Origin: Aurantibacter_A sp039941195
GTDB taxonomy: Bacteria > Bacteroidota > Bacteroidia > Flavobacteriales > Flavobacteriaceae
NCBI RefSeq assembly: GCF_039941195.1
Contig: NZ_JBDVFA010000093.1
Location: forward strand, 28,347 to 92,346
DNA: 64,000 nucleotides
Direction: 5' to 3'
Translations under genes and position numbers: made by a program
Shown: positions 51,221-60,338 of the stretch, piece by piece
Position numbering within the stretch: position 1 is the first letter of the stretch
How the letters are laid out: each line of letters starts with the position of its first letter
The notes under the pieces: model-generated
What the model saw: only the letters and a program-made list of their open reading frames with translations
Database searches by the model: none
Told to the model about the DNA's origin: nothing

Positions 51221-52810
51221 CTATTTCATAATACGCGTTAACTGGAAGAACTTTTTATAGCTGTCAGGAATAGTATCAATTCTTAAAAGCGAATTTTCTT
51301 CCATGTAAGGGTAAATTTCATCGTAAGTTTTTACAATGTACATTCCTACACGTTTACTAATATGTTCACGTCTTAATTCACTCGGGGAATCAAGTCCTGC
51401 AGCAGCAACTAATTCTAGGAAACTATGAATAGTTGCTGCTTGAAAATTCTTAGCACGTGGAGCTTTGTCTTCCACCACAAGTCCTTTTACAAGCGATTTA
51501 TTTTGTGTAGCTACACCAACAGGACAAGTGTTCGTATTACATTGTAGAGCCTGTATACAGCCTATTGACAACATCATAGCTCTAGCACTATTACAAGCAT
51601 CTGCACCCAAGGCTATAGCACGCGCCATATGAAACCCTGTAATAATTCTTCCAGCAACTATCACTTTAATATCTTTTCGTAAACCGAATCCGACTAAAGT
51701 ATCATGTACAAAAATTAACCCTTCTCTTAAAGGCATTCCCATGGTATTCGAAAACTCAATTGGTGCAGCACCCGTACCACCTTCTCCCCCGTCTACGGTA
51801 ATGAAATCTGGTGTAATTCCAGTATGAATCATAGCTTCACAGAAATCCATAAACTCTTGTTTTCTACCCAAGCAAAGTTTAAATCCTATTGGTTTTCCTT
51901 CAGAAAGGTCACGTAATTTTTTAATAAAATACATGAATTGAATAGGGTCAGAAAAAGCCGAATGTGATGGTGGTGAATGCACAGCAACTCCTGGTTTTAT
52001 ATGCCTGATTTTTGCGATTTCCTCCGTATTTTTAATAGCAGGTAGTATACCTCCATGACCAGGTTTAGCACCCTGAGAGAGTTTTATCTCAATCATTTTT
52101 ACTTCAGGACGATTTGCATTTTGTGCAAACGTAGTATCATTAAAAGTACCATCCTCATTTCTACAACCAAAATAACCAGTACCAATCTGCCAGATCAAAT
52201 CTCCGCCATACTTTAAATGGTGGTCACTAATACCTCCTTCACCAGTGTTATGTGCAAAATTCCCCATTTTAGCCCCTTTATTCAATGACATAATTGCATT
52301 GTTACTCAAAGAGCCAAAACTCATTGCAGATATATTTAAAAGGCTCGATGAATAAGGTTGTTTACAATCTTTACCACCAATTAAAAGTCGCGGGAAATCA
52401 CCTATTTCTTTGGGATTATGTTTAGCATACATCGAATGCTCCATCCATTCATAACCAGAATGATAAAGGTCTTTTTGCGTACCAAAGGGTTCTGTATCGT
52501 TTGCCCCTTTTGCTCGTCTATAAATTAACGATCGTAAGATTCGATTCAAGGGCCTCCCCTCCGTATCTGTTTCCACAAAATATTGCATTATTTCGGGTCG
52601 AATAGATTCTAATAAATATCTGAATCGACCTATAACTGGAAAGTTTCTACGAATCGTATGGCTTTTTTGAATTATGTCAAAAATGCCCATTAAGATAAGA
52701 GGGCCGGCTAGTAACAATAGCCATAAAATAGGTTTCCACACTAAGTAAATTGCACCAATTGCAAATAACACTAAAATGGAGATAATTATAAATTTCTCAC
52801 GAACTTTCAT
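51221..52810 (-). CDS. Membrane-anchored FMN-binding glutamate synthase family protein
   Basis: The 529-residue protein starts with two hydrophobic segments (about 8-44), then the FMN-binding alpha/beta barrel of the large glutamate synthase subunit: GGEGGTGAAP, GRIITGFHMARAIALGADACNSARAMM and a cysteine cluster CIQALQCNTNTCPVG for a 3Fe-4S centre. It lacks the glutaminase and C-terminal domains of GltB, so it cannot be a complete glutamate synthase. Stand-alone GltB-barrel proteins are common but their reaction is not settled. The membrane anchor suggests contact with respiratory electron carriers. It is the last gene of the minus-strand region next to the cco cluster. Confidence 0.88.
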   Translation of the reverse strand: MKVREKFIIISILVLFAIGAIYLVWKPILWLLLLAGPLILMGIFDIIQKSHTIRRNFPVIGRFRYLLESIRPEIMQYFVETDTEGRPLNRILRSLIYRRAKGANDTEPFGTQKDLYHSGYEWMEHSMYAKHNPKEIGDFPRLLIGGKDCKQPYSSSLLNISAMSFGSLSNNAIMSLNKGAKMGNFAHNTGEGGISDHHLKYGGDLIWQIGTGYFGCRNEDGTFNDTTFAQNANRPEVKMIEIKLSQGAKPGHGGILPAIKNTEEIAKIRHIKPGVAVHSPPSHSAFSDPIQFMYFIKKLRDLSEGKPIGFKLCLGRKQEFMDFCEAMIHTGITPDFITVDGGEGGTGAAPIEFSNTMGMPLREGLIFVHDTLVGFGLRKDIKVIVAGRIITGFHMARAIALGADACNSARAMMLSIGCIQALQCNTNTCPVGVATQNKSLVKGLVVEDKAPRAKNFQAATIHSFLELVAAAGLDSPSELRREHISKRVGMYIVKTYDEIYPYMEENSLLRIDTIPDSYKKFFQLTRIMK

Positions 52811-52909
52811 AGGAGATTAATTTGTCTTCAAAATTAACGAAATTTATCACGAATATTGTAATTTAAAATTTAGAACAATAAAGATTTACTAAGGATAAAA
52901 CGAAGAAGT

Positions 52910-53398
52910 TTAGGACAAAACAGTATTCATAAAATCATACAATTCATGCATTTGAGGTTTACCACTATGCTTGCCTGCCCTACCAAATAAATATAAAGTA
53001 AACCATAATAGTACCATTACAGCCATTAGAATTAGTTGCAATGTATATGGCTTTTGTAATGCTGCACTAGAATACGCCCAAATTGCAAGAATAATAAACA
53101 AGCATGCAACACTAAAATGAAGAAACATAAAAAAAGTCCATAGTACTGGATTAGGTCCAAAAACACCATAAACTTTACAACTGCTTTTACTTATCTCATC
53201 AATTTCTAAATGCAATTGAGGTGACCAGAAATTATTTTGTTCTTTTTTAAATTTGATAAAAACATGTTCATCTAATCGTTTAACAATTAATGGGCAATTT
53301 TCCAGGTTTTCAAAGGATTGTAAGGTTACTTCTTTCGTCTTAGGTATTTCTAATTGAAATCTAGGGCGAAGAACAATATCATTAGACAGCGGTTTCAT
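52910..53398 (-). CDS. Unknown membrane protein at the end of the cco cluster
   Basis: The 162-residue protein has a soluble N-terminal domain (1-84, RPRFQLEIPKTKEVTLQSF) and two membrane segments (about 86-109 and 117-138), then a short polar tail. Cysteines occur at 35, 74 and 99, and His at 45, 63, 94, 144 and 151. No known family is recognised. Its ATG overlaps the stop of the SafE-like gene by four bases, so it is translated with the cco cluster. Its role may be in oxidase assembly or metal supply, which is inferred from position only. Confidence 0.7.
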   Translation of the reverse strand: MKPLSNDIVLRPRFQLEIPKTKEVTLQSFENLENCPLIVKRLDEHVFIKFKKEQNNFWSPQLHLEIDEISKSSCKVYGVFGPNPVLWTFFMFLHFSVACLFIILAIWAYSSAALQKPYTLQLILMAVMVLLWFTLYLFGRAGKHSGKPQMHELYDFMNTVLS

Positions 53399-54120
53399 TC
53401 TGCTGATAATGTTACATCACTAGGGCAAGCTATAGTATCTGATGCAATTTCTATTACTGGTTTCGGAGAGATATACGGAATTCCTATTCCCAAGCCTCTA
53501 ACAATAAACAAAACACCAATAATAACTACAAAGACAGGAATGAGTTTTTGTACCTTCATTCTTAATGTGCCCTTTAATAAACTACTAAAGTAAATTGTAG
53601 TAGTCATTAAGGGTATAGTTCCCATTCCAAATAATATCATATAAAGACTACCTTCAGCTGCACTGCCCATAGCGACAGCTCCGAACAATGCCATATATAC
53701 TAAACCACAAGGTAAGAATCCATTTAAGAATCCGATAGTTAAAAAGGTATCTGGAGATTTTTTTTTCAACGCCATTCCAAGCCTATTTTTAACATTGGTA
53801 ATAGCTTTATAAAATGGTCTCGATAGACTGAAACGATTTAATATTTTAGTTGGTATTAAGACAAATGCAATCATTAAAATTCCAATCGCAATGGATAAAT
53901 TCTGTTGCATTCCAAAGACATACAGTCCCTTTCCTAGCAGACCGAATAACAATCCGATGATACCATAAGCCAATAGCCTTCCAAAATGATATAAGAATAT
54001 TTGTAGAAATTTTTTAAACTCATTTTCTCGACTTACCGGCAACATAAATGCAATCGGGCCACACATACCTACACAATGCAGACTGCCGATTAACCCCATT
54101 AACAATGCCGACAACAACAT
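53395..54120 (-). CDS. SafE-like membrane protein of the cbb3 cluster (putative metal or sulfur transport)
   Basis: The 241-residue protein begins LMGLIGSLHCVGMCGPIAF, the His-x6-Cys-x-x-Met-Cys-Gly-Pro pattern of the UrtA/SafE-like 'sulfite exporter TauE/SafE family' that regularly sits in cytochrome cbb3 gene clusters. It has six hydrophobic segments and a second conserved block, GFLNGFLPCGLVYMALFGAVAMGS. Cys and Met in the first loop suggest copper handling for the oxidase. It overlaps the 162-residue gene by four bases and follows the FixH-like gene after one base. Confidence 0.85.
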   Translation of the reverse strand: MLLSALLMGLIGSLHCVGMCGPIAFMLPVSRENEFKKFLQIFLYHFGRLLAYGIIGLLFGLLGKGLYVFGMQQNLSIAIGILMIAFVLIPTKILNRFSLSRPFYKAITNVKNRLGMALKKKSPDTFLTIGFLNGFLPCGLVYMALFGAVAMGSAAEGSLYMILFGMGTIPLMTTTIYFSSLLKGTLRMKVQKLIPVFVVIIGVLFIVRGLGIGIPYISPKPVIEIASDTIACPSDVTLSAE

Positions 54121-54121
54121 A

Positions 54122-54568
54122 CTAATAGTTTATATTTTCTTTATGCAAGTAAGATTCATTATTGTATTCCCAAACTATTTTTATGTTCCAACGACCATCC
54201 AACAAACTTTTGTCAGGTATGAGCAAATGTGAATTAGAAAGACTCAAAGGAAAGTCAAAATCTAATCGCTTATTGGACGGCCTATATAGGAAAACATGAC
54301 CTTTAATATTTGAAACATTTTGGTTTTGAGGAAAAGTAATATTCAATCCTTCTTCAGAAATATTAATTTCTAATTCGCTGAATAAGTCTTTTGCGTTTTG
54401 TTCTGCATCGATATCCTCTTGATAACCCAGTTCATCCTTATAATAATCTTCCGTCACCAAATCATGTTCAGCTTTCACTTCTGTACTCATGCGAACAACG
54501 AAGTACAGGATAAATGAGATAAAAGCGATAAAGGCTATTACAATACTAGTTCCCCAATTAATTTTCAT
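54122..54568 (-). CDS. ccoH: FixH/CcoH family protein
   Basis: The 148-residue protein has one N-terminal membrane segment (about 7-26, SIVIAFIAFISFILYFVVRM), then a short periplasmic beta domain with KAEHDLVTEDYYKDELGYQ, a recognised FixH pattern, and NIKGHVFLYRPSNKRLDFDFPL. FixH/CcoH assists assembly of cbb3-type cytochrome oxidase. It lies five bases after the CcoG gene and one base before the SafE-like gene, inside the cluster. Confidence 0.88.
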   Translation of the reverse strand: MKINWGTSIVIAFIAFISFILYFVVRMSTEVKAEHDLVTEDYYKDELGYQEDIDAEQNAKDLFSELEINISEEGLNITFPQNQNVSNIKGHVFLYRPSNKRLDFDFPLSLSNSHLLIPDKSLLDGRWNIKIVWEYNNESYLHKENINY

Positions 54569-54573
54569 ATTAT

Positions 54574-55992
54574 TTAGTTATAACTTCTAGGCGCCAAAAA
54601 CCTAGCCGTTGTTGTTTCAATTTTTTCATCTCCACTAAAAACACCAATTTTTAGCTTTGTTTTATCGCCATCTAAAGCCGCATTATTTATTTCGATAAAA
54701 AGTGTCCCTTCTGCCATTTCTTGAGCAGGAACCACAAAATTTTCATGTCGTACAAGTTCAATGTCTCCTTTATGAGAAAGTAATTTAAAGCTAACATCTT
54801 CAACATCTTTGGTTGTTTTATTTACCAATTTAAAGGTGTACACATTACTAATAATATTACCTTCTTTATGCTCATATAATTGTCCTGGTAATCTTAAAAT
54901 ATTTGCTTCAAGGTCATTTCTTAAAAATAACATTCCCACTAAAATTCCTGTTAGTATTACCAAAACGGCCGAATATCCTTTTAAACGCGGTGTAAATTTG
55001 AACTTTTCTTTCTTTACAATTTCGTCTTCACTGGTATATCTAATTAAACCTTTTGGAAGGTTTACCTTTTCCATAATTGTATCACATTCATCAATACATG
55101 CTGTACAATTTACACACTCCAGTTGTGTGCCATTACGAATATCTATATTCGTTGGACAAACATTTACACATTGATTACAATCAATACAATCGCCATGGCC
55201 CAGTGCTTCACGATCTTCATTTTTTCTCCATTTTTTTCGACCATTTTCGGCTTCTCCGCGCTTATGATCATAAGCAACAATAATAGATTTATTATCTAGT
55301 AAAACTCCTTGCATTCTTCCATACGGACAAGCAATAATACAAACCTGTTCACGAAACCACGCGAATATAAAATAGAAAACTAAGGTGAAAATCAATAATG
55401 AAACTAAAGTACTGACATGCTCTAAAGGCCCATCATTAATATAATTCATCAATCTGTCACTACCAATGAGATAGGCTAAGAACACATTGGCAATTAAAAA
55501 AGATATAATGAAAAAGATTGTCCATTTCAACACTCTTTTTCTAATTTTTTCAGCATTCCATGCTTGGCGATCTAATTTCATTTGTGCTCCTCGATCTCCA
55601 TCAATCCAATATTCAATTCTACGGAAAACCATTTCTAAAAAAATGGTTTGTGGACACATCCATCCACAAAAGATGCGACCGAAAGCAACGGTAAAAAGTG
55701 CTATAAAAACCACCCCAATAATCATAGAGATTACAAAGAGATGAAAATCTTGTGGCCAGAAAGGAAAACCAAAAATATTGAATCGACGCTCTAATACATT
55801 AAACATTAAAAACTGATTCCCATTAATTTTGATAAATGGAGCAGCAACCAAAAATGTCAATAAAAAGTAACTTACTAACTTTCGGTATTGGTAAAATTTA
55901 CCACTGGGTTTTTTTGGAAACACCCAAGCGCGTTTACCATCTTCATTGATGGTACCAATTGAGTCTCTAAAATTTTCTTGATCTTGTGCCAT
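54574..55992 (-). CDS. ccoG: Cytochrome c oxidase accessory protein CcoG (4Fe-4S, membrane)
   Basis: The 472-residue protein has several membrane segments, the cysteine motif GRIFCGWMCPQTIF, and two ferredoxin-type clusters CIDCNQCVNVCP and CVNCTACIDECD, which together mark CcoG/RdxA/FixG. A C-terminal Ig-like domain follows (about 350-472). CcoG is thought to reduce copper for cbb3 oxidase assembly. It is located after ccoP and before ccoH. The start MAQDQENFRDSIG is consistent with relatives. Confidence 0.94.
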   Translation of the reverse strand: MAQDQENFRDSIGTINEDGKRAWVFPKKPSGKFYQYRKLVSYFLLTFLVAAPFIKINGNQFLMFNVLERRFNIFGFPFWPQDFHLFVISMIIGVVFIALFTVAFGRIFCGWMCPQTIFLEMVFRRIEYWIDGDRGAQMKLDRQAWNAEKIRKRVLKWTIFFIISFLIANVFLAYLIGSDRLMNYINDGPLEHVSTLVSLLIFTLVFYFIFAWFREQVCIIACPYGRMQGVLLDNKSIIVAYDHKRGEAENGRKKWRKNEDREALGHGDCIDCNQCVNVCPTNIDIRNGTQLECVNCTACIDECDTIMEKVNLPKGLIRYTSEDEIVKKEKFKFTPRLKGYSAVLVILTGILVGMLFLRNDLEANILRLPGQLYEHKEGNIISNVYTFKLVNKTTKDVEDVSFKLLSHKGDIELVRHENFVVPAQEMAEGTLFIEINNAALDGDKTKLKIGVFSGDEKIETTTARFLAPRSYN

Positions 55993-56085
55993 TACTTTAA
56001 AAATAAAGACTATTCAACAATCTCTAATCGAATTAAAAAATCATTTAAGTCATCTCAAAATTATGAGAAGCACAATCAGATTTAT

Positions 56086-56970
56086 TTATTCAACAGTCTC
56101 CTCCCATTTGTCACCTTCTGGTGCTTTTGGGTTCGCAGGAGTTTTTCCATTTATTTCAGCAAGAATATAACTCGATACTTGAGCTCTTTCCACTGGTTTT
56201 AATATTTGTTTCCAAGCTACCATACCTTTACCATCTCTACCACCTTCAGATACCGTGTTAAAAACGTTTTTAATACCACCTCCTAAAATCCAATATTCAT
56301 CAGTAAGGTTTGGTCCAATACCACCGCCTCCATCGGCCATATGGCAAGCCACACAATTAGCAGTAAAAATGGCTTTACCAGCAGAAAGGTCACTAGCATC
56401 CGTTAACAATTCCACGGTATTAGCATCTACTAAATCTTTAGCAGTTAATTTATAGGCTTCAATTTCTTCACCAGCTTGAGCCATTTCTTGTTCAAATTCT
56501 TCCGTTTGTGTATAATCGTTTACAATATGGAAGCGAACTAAGTAGACTACCGCAAATATTATGGTTGCATAAAACATATATACCCACCATGGTGGTAGTG
56601 TATTATCTAATTCTCGGATACCATCATAGTTATGATCTAGCGTAATATCTCCTTCCTTTTCAATTGGTTTTGAACCGAGAAGTTTATTATATGTTTTTTT
56701 TCCCCATGTCCATTCCCAATTTGACGACTTCGCTTCAAGATATCGTTTTTGAGCAGCTTCATCTAAGGTTCTAAACATTACTGCTTCTATGGCTTGAATG
56801 ATAATTTCTATCGCCACCAATATGAGCAAAACCAATACAAAAAACCAGAGTAATATTGGATATTCTATAAATGCTGGTTTATCACCAGAATCAATAAAAT
56901 ATTCTGTTATTCCTATTATGATAAAGAAAATAACGGGGACACGAATCCACCAAACTGAACTATTTTTCAT
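56086..56970 (-). CDS. ccoP: Cytochrome c oxidase cbb3-type subunit III (CcoP), single heme
   Basis: The 294-residue protein has an N-terminal region with two hydrophobic segments (about 10-27 and 38-60), a further segment near 155-172, and a single cytochrome c domain with C206-V-A-C209-H210 and axial Met in GKGMVAWK. Proteobacterial CcoP carries two c-type hemes; here only one CxxCH is found, the usual form in many Bacteroidetes. It receives electrons from soluble cytochrome c and passes them to CcoO and CcoN. The N-terminal segments resemble CcoQ-like additions. Confidence 0.92.
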   Translation of the reverse strand: MKNSSVWWIRVPVIFFIIIGITEYFIDSGDKPAFIEYPILLWFFVLVLLILVAIEIIIQAIEAVMFRTLDEAAQKRYLEAKSSNWEWTWGKKTYNKLLGSKPIEKEGDITLDHNYDGIRELDNTLPPWWVYMFYATIIFAVVYLVRFHIVNDYTQTEEFEQEMAQAGEEIEAYKLTAKDLVDANTVELLTDASDLSAGKAIFTANCVACHMADGGGGIGPNLTDEYWILGGGIKNVFNTVSEGGRDGKGMVAWKQILKPVERAQVSSYILAEINGKTPANPKAPEGDKWEETVE

Positions 56971-57010
56971 GTGTACTTATTTACGGTCGGTTAATAGTTT
57001 TATTTTTTAT

Positions 57011-57178
57011 TTAATCTTCTAAGGGTAATTTACTAACCTCTTTAATGTGTGCTTTTGATGCTGTAAATACCCACCAAAAAAGAATAGCGAAAAAGATGAA
57101 GAAAATTAATAATGATATCATCGGGTAAGTTGCTACCCCATCAATACTTTCTAAATGTCCTTTTATAAATTTCAACAT
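57011..57178 (-). CDS. ccoQ: Small cbb3 oxidase subunit CcoQ
   Basis: The frame starts with ATG at 57178 (MLKFIKGHLESIDGV) and ends with TAA at 57011, 55 residues. It has one membrane segment (about 20-40, rich in Ile, Phe and Leu) and ends KEVSKLPLED, the conserved CcoQ tail. Position between ccoNO and ccoP is exactly that of ccoQ. CcoQ stabilises interaction between CcoP and the CcoNO core. It starts seven bases after the ccoNO stop. Confidence 0.88.
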   Translation of the reverse strand: MLKFIKGHLESIDGVATYPMISLLIFFIFFAILFWWVFTASKAHIKEVSKLPLED

Positions 57179-57185
57179 AACTTAA

Positions 57186-59387
57186 TTATTTAGCTGCTGT
57201 TTCAGATGCATCTTTAATTTTAATATCGGTACCTAAACGCTGTAAGTATGAAATCAATGCCACAATCTCACGATCTCTCATTTCAATGAATTCTTCATTA
57301 TTTTCTTGGGCATATTTTTTATCAGTTTCATAGCTTTTTGCAAAATCTGGATCGGTATAAAGATTTTTTTCAATCTTAGTTGCTTGTTCATCCATAGACT
57401 GCTTCGCATTAGCAACATCTTCTTCTGTATAGGGTACTCCCAAAGTTTGCATTACTCGCATTTTTGATTCGATATTACTTCGGTCATGTTCATTTCTAAC
57501 CAACCATTGATAAGCTGGCATTATAGAACCTGATGAAGTACTCTGCGGATCATACATATGGTTAAGATGCCAATTATCGGAATACTTACCACCTACTCTA
57601 AGCAAATCTGGACCCGTTCTTTTACTACCCCAAAGGAATGGATGATCATATACGAATTCACCAGCCTTAGCATATTCACCATAACGCTCTACTTCACTTC
57701 TAAACGGACGTATCATTTGTGAGTGACAACCCACACAACCTTCTCTTATATATAAGTCTCGTCCTTCTAATTCTAAAGGAGTATATGGTTTTACACTTGT
57801 AATTGTTGGAATGTTCGATTTAACCATAATAGTTGGGACTATCTGAACAACTCCACCAATTAAAATGGCTACAGTAGCCAAAATTGTTAATTGAACAGGC
57901 TTACGTTCTAACCAAGTATGGAAAGTTTCCCCAGATGTTCTTCTTTTCGAAACTTTGGATAAAGCAGGGGCTTCTACTAATTCGTCTTCAACAGCTTCAC
58001 CAGAACGAATTGTTTGTACAACATTGTACAACATTACAAATGCTCCTAGTATATACATACTACCACCAATAGCACGCATCCAATACATTGGAATAATTTC
58101 ATTTACAGTTTCTAAAAAGTTACCATATACCAATGTACCATCTGGGTTGAAATCTTTCCACATTAAAGCTTGCGTGAATCCAGCCACATACATTGGAAGT
58201 GTATAAAGTATAATTCCTAAAGTACCTATCCAGAAATGTGTGTTTGCCAAGCCTACAGAGTATAACTTTGTTTTGGTCATTCGAGGAATTAACCAATAAA
58301 TCATACCAAAGGTTAAGAAACCATTCCATGCTAATGCGCCCACATGCACGTGTGCAATAATCCAGTCACTAAAATGTGCTATTGCATTCACATTTTTAAG
58401 CGAAAGCAATGGGCCTTCAAACGTTGCCATACCATAACCTGTGATAGCAACTACCATAAATTTTAAAGTAGGATCTGTACGAACTTTATCCCAAGCCCCG
58501 CGCAGTGTTAACAATCCATTTATCATACCACCCCAAGAAGGTGCAATTAACATCACAGAAAAAGCAACCCCTAAATTCTGTGCCCAATCAGGCAAGGAGG
58601 AATATAGCAAGTGATGTGGACCAGCCCAGATATATATAAAGATTAACGACCAAAAGTGTACAATAGAAAGTCGATAAGAATATACCGGTCTATTAGCTGC
58701 CTTAGGAACGAAATAATACATCAAACCTAAAAATGGAGTCGTTAAGAAAAATGCTACGGCATTATGCCCGTACCACCATTGTACTAATGCATCTTGTACA
58801 CCTGCGTATACCGAGTAACTTTTTAAACCACTAACTGGAAGTTCTAAACTATTGAAAATATGCAATACAGCAATGGTAACAAAAGTGGCCAGATAAAACC
58901 AGATTGCAACATACATATGTCGCTGTCTTCTTTTTATAATTGTCCCAATCAAGTTCCAACCAAACACAACCCAAATAACAGCAATAGCTATATCTATTGG
59001 CCATTCCAATTCAGCATATTCTTTTGATGTAGAATAACCGAGTGGCAATGTAATGGCAGCAGCTACAATTATCAATTGCCAACCCCAAAAATTAATTTTA
59101 CTTAAAATGTCGTTAAACATTCTTGCCTTTAATAATCGTTGTGTCGAATAATAAACACCTGCGAAAATTGCGTTACCAACAAATGCAAAAATTACCGCAT
59201 TTGTATGCAGTGGTCTAAGTCTACCGAAACTTAACCAAGAGATACCGTCGGTAACATTAGGGAAAAGAAACATAAAAGCGAGTAAAAGCCCTACTGACAT
59301 ACCCACGATGCCCCAAAAAATAGTAGCATAGAGGAAATTTTTTACGATTTTGTTATCATAATAAAACTGCTGTACTTCCATAATCAA
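57186..59387 (-). CDS. ccoN: Cytochrome c oxidase cbb3-type subunits I and II, fused (CcoNO)
   Basis: The 733-residue protein joins CcoN (about 1-480), a 12-segment heme-copper oxidase with HTNAVIFAFVGNAIF near the N-terminus and later WWYGHNAVAFFLT and IAHVHVGALAWNG, with CcoO (about 510-733), carrying heme site C551-V-G-C554-H555 in REGCVGCHSQMIRPF. The fusion is the standard Bacteroidetes form. It reduces oxygen to water with high affinity at low oxygen. The start MIMEVQQFYY has two Met; M1 or M3 may be used. Confidence 0.95.
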   Translation of the reverse strand: MIMEVQQFYYDNKIVKNFLYATIFWGIVGMSVGLLLAFMFLFPNVTDGISWLSFGRLRPLHTNAVIFAFVGNAIFAGVYYSTQRLLKARMFNDILSKINFWGWQLIIVAAAITLPLGYSTSKEYAELEWPIDIAIAVIWVVFGWNLIGTIIKRRQRHMYVAIWFYLATFVTIAVLHIFNSLELPVSGLKSYSVYAGVQDALVQWWYGHNAVAFFLTTPFLGLMYYFVPKAANRPVYSYRLSIVHFWSLIFIYIWAGPHHLLYSSLPDWAQNLGVAFSVMLIAPSWGGMINGLLTLRGAWDKVRTDPTLKFMVVAITGYGMATFEGPLLSLKNVNAIAHFSDWIIAHVHVGALAWNGFLTFGMIYWLIPRMTKTKLYSVGLANTHFWIGTLGIILYTLPMYVAGFTQALMWKDFNPDGTLVYGNFLETVNEIIPMYWMRAIGGSMYILGAFVMLYNVVQTIRSGEAVEDELVEAPALSKVSKRRTSGETFHTWLERKPVQLTILATVAILIGGVVQIVPTIMVKSNIPTITSVKPYTPLELEGRDLYIREGCVGCHSQMIRPFRSEVERYGEYAKAGEFVYDHPFLWGSKRTGPDLLRVGGKYSDNWHLNHMYDPQSTSSGSIMPAYQWLVRNEHDRSNIESKMRVMQTLGVPYTEEDVANAKQSMDEQATKIEKNLYTDPDFAKSYETDKKYAQENNEEFIEMRDREIVALISYLQRLGTDIKIKDASETAAK

Positions 59388-59396
59388 TTATAGTGT

Positions 59397-59588
59397 TTAG
59401 TTGGATTTTTTAATTTTGGTCTTAATTTTTTGGGAAGGTGCTTTTACGACTTCGTCTTCGAAAAGCATTCTAACTGAAGGTGTATAAGAATCGTCGTATT
59501 GTCCTTTACGAACCGCAATAATAAATGCAGCAAAAAAAACAAGGGCAACCACAATACTAATCGCCAAAAGAATATAAATTGCACTCAT
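59397..59588 (-). CDS. ccoS: cbb3-type cytochrome oxidase assembly protein CcoS
   Basis: The 63-residue protein begins MSAIYILLAISIVVALVFFAAF, a single membrane segment, and continues AVRKGQYDDSYTPSVRMLFEDE, the CcoS signature (G-Q-F/Y-D-D-x-x-x-P-x-x-R-M-L). CcoS helps to insert cofactors into cbb3 oxidase. It lies nine bases before ccoNO, the first gene of the main oxidase operon. Confidence 0.93.
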   Translation of the reverse strand: MSAIYILLAISIVVALVFFAAFIIAVRKGQYDDSYTPSVRMLFEDEVVKAPSQKIKTKIKKSN

Positions 59589-59624
59589 ACCTACCTGAAT
59601 TATTGTGTAAAAATAAATAGCGAC

Positions 59625-59645
59625 TATGTCAATAAATATGACATA
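59625..59645. promoter_or_regulatory. Inverted repeat TATGTCA-N7-TGACATA before ccoS
   Basis: Two perfect 7-base arms flank a 7-base AT spacer, centred about 47 bases before the ccoS start. The half-site TGTCA/TGACA also occurs in the ccoI/fnr promoter palindrome, though the arms are arranged the other way. It is a candidate regulator site for the oxidase operon. Confidence 0.4.
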
Positions 59646-59777
59646 TATCAGGTTTTGAATAATTATTAAAAAAGTTGATTGATTAAATTGTAAACAATTG
59701 ATTTACAAGACGCTAAACAATATGAGAATTTTGCAAAAGAGTAAAATTATTCATATGTAGAAAAAAATCTAAAATGT

Positions 59778-60212
59778 TTATGCCTTACTAGAATTCTGAT
59801 AAATAGAAATTAGGGCAGCAACAATTATTAAATTTTTAATAATGTATTGTCCGAGCAACGTGGGAGCATACGGACTAAATGTAAACGAGGCTTCATTTAA
59901 AAGCAATAAAGAAGTAAATGTACACGCCATATGACCAAGTGTTATAACAATAGTTTTCTTGCGGTAAATGTCCAATAAAAGGAAAATACCGATTCCCACT
60001 TCTAATATTGCCAATAGAATAATAGTTGTTTCTCTAGATATTATTCCCATAGTTAAAATACCAATAGTATCTTTTGCAATTTCTTCTGCTGGACTTGTAT
60101 TATTAAAAAATTTAAGTCCTCCAAACCACAAGTATACAATGGCAATTGAAATTTGCAGAAATGATATTTTTTTGAAATGTGTTATGAAAATATTTGAGTT
60201 ACTGGTAGGCAT
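59778..60212 (-). CDS. DoxX-like membrane protein
   Basis: The 144-residue protein has four hydrophobic segments and the DoxX-like start AIVYLWFGGLKFFNNTSPAEEIAKDT, then ILEVGIGIFLLL. DoxX-type proteins are subunits or partners of quinol oxidases and other redox enzymes, but many have no assigned role. It lies inside the cbb3 region between ccoI and ccoS, separated from ccoS by 189 bases and from ccoI by 126 bases, so it may have its own promoter. A link to respiration is plausible from location. Confidence 0.8.
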   Translation of the reverse strand: MPTSNSNIFITHFKKISFLQISIAIVYLWFGGLKFFNNTSPAEEIAKDTIGILTMGIISRETTIILLAILEVGIGIFLLLDIYRKKTIVITLGHMACTFTSLLLLNEASFTFSPYAPTLLGQYIIKNLIIVAALISIYQNSSKA

Positions 60213-60338
60213 TTAACTTAATACTAATTTGTAATATTTTAGAATTCACAAACCTAACTTTTTAGATTGTTTTGTCATGCATTTTTACCAATAAATTGTA
60301 TTTTTCATTAAAATAAACCCCGGTATATTTAAAAATTA

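Noticed and set aside
54809..55283. Plus-strand open frames opposite ccoG
   Set aside because: They are antisense to the ferredoxin-type motifs of ccoG, which are intact.
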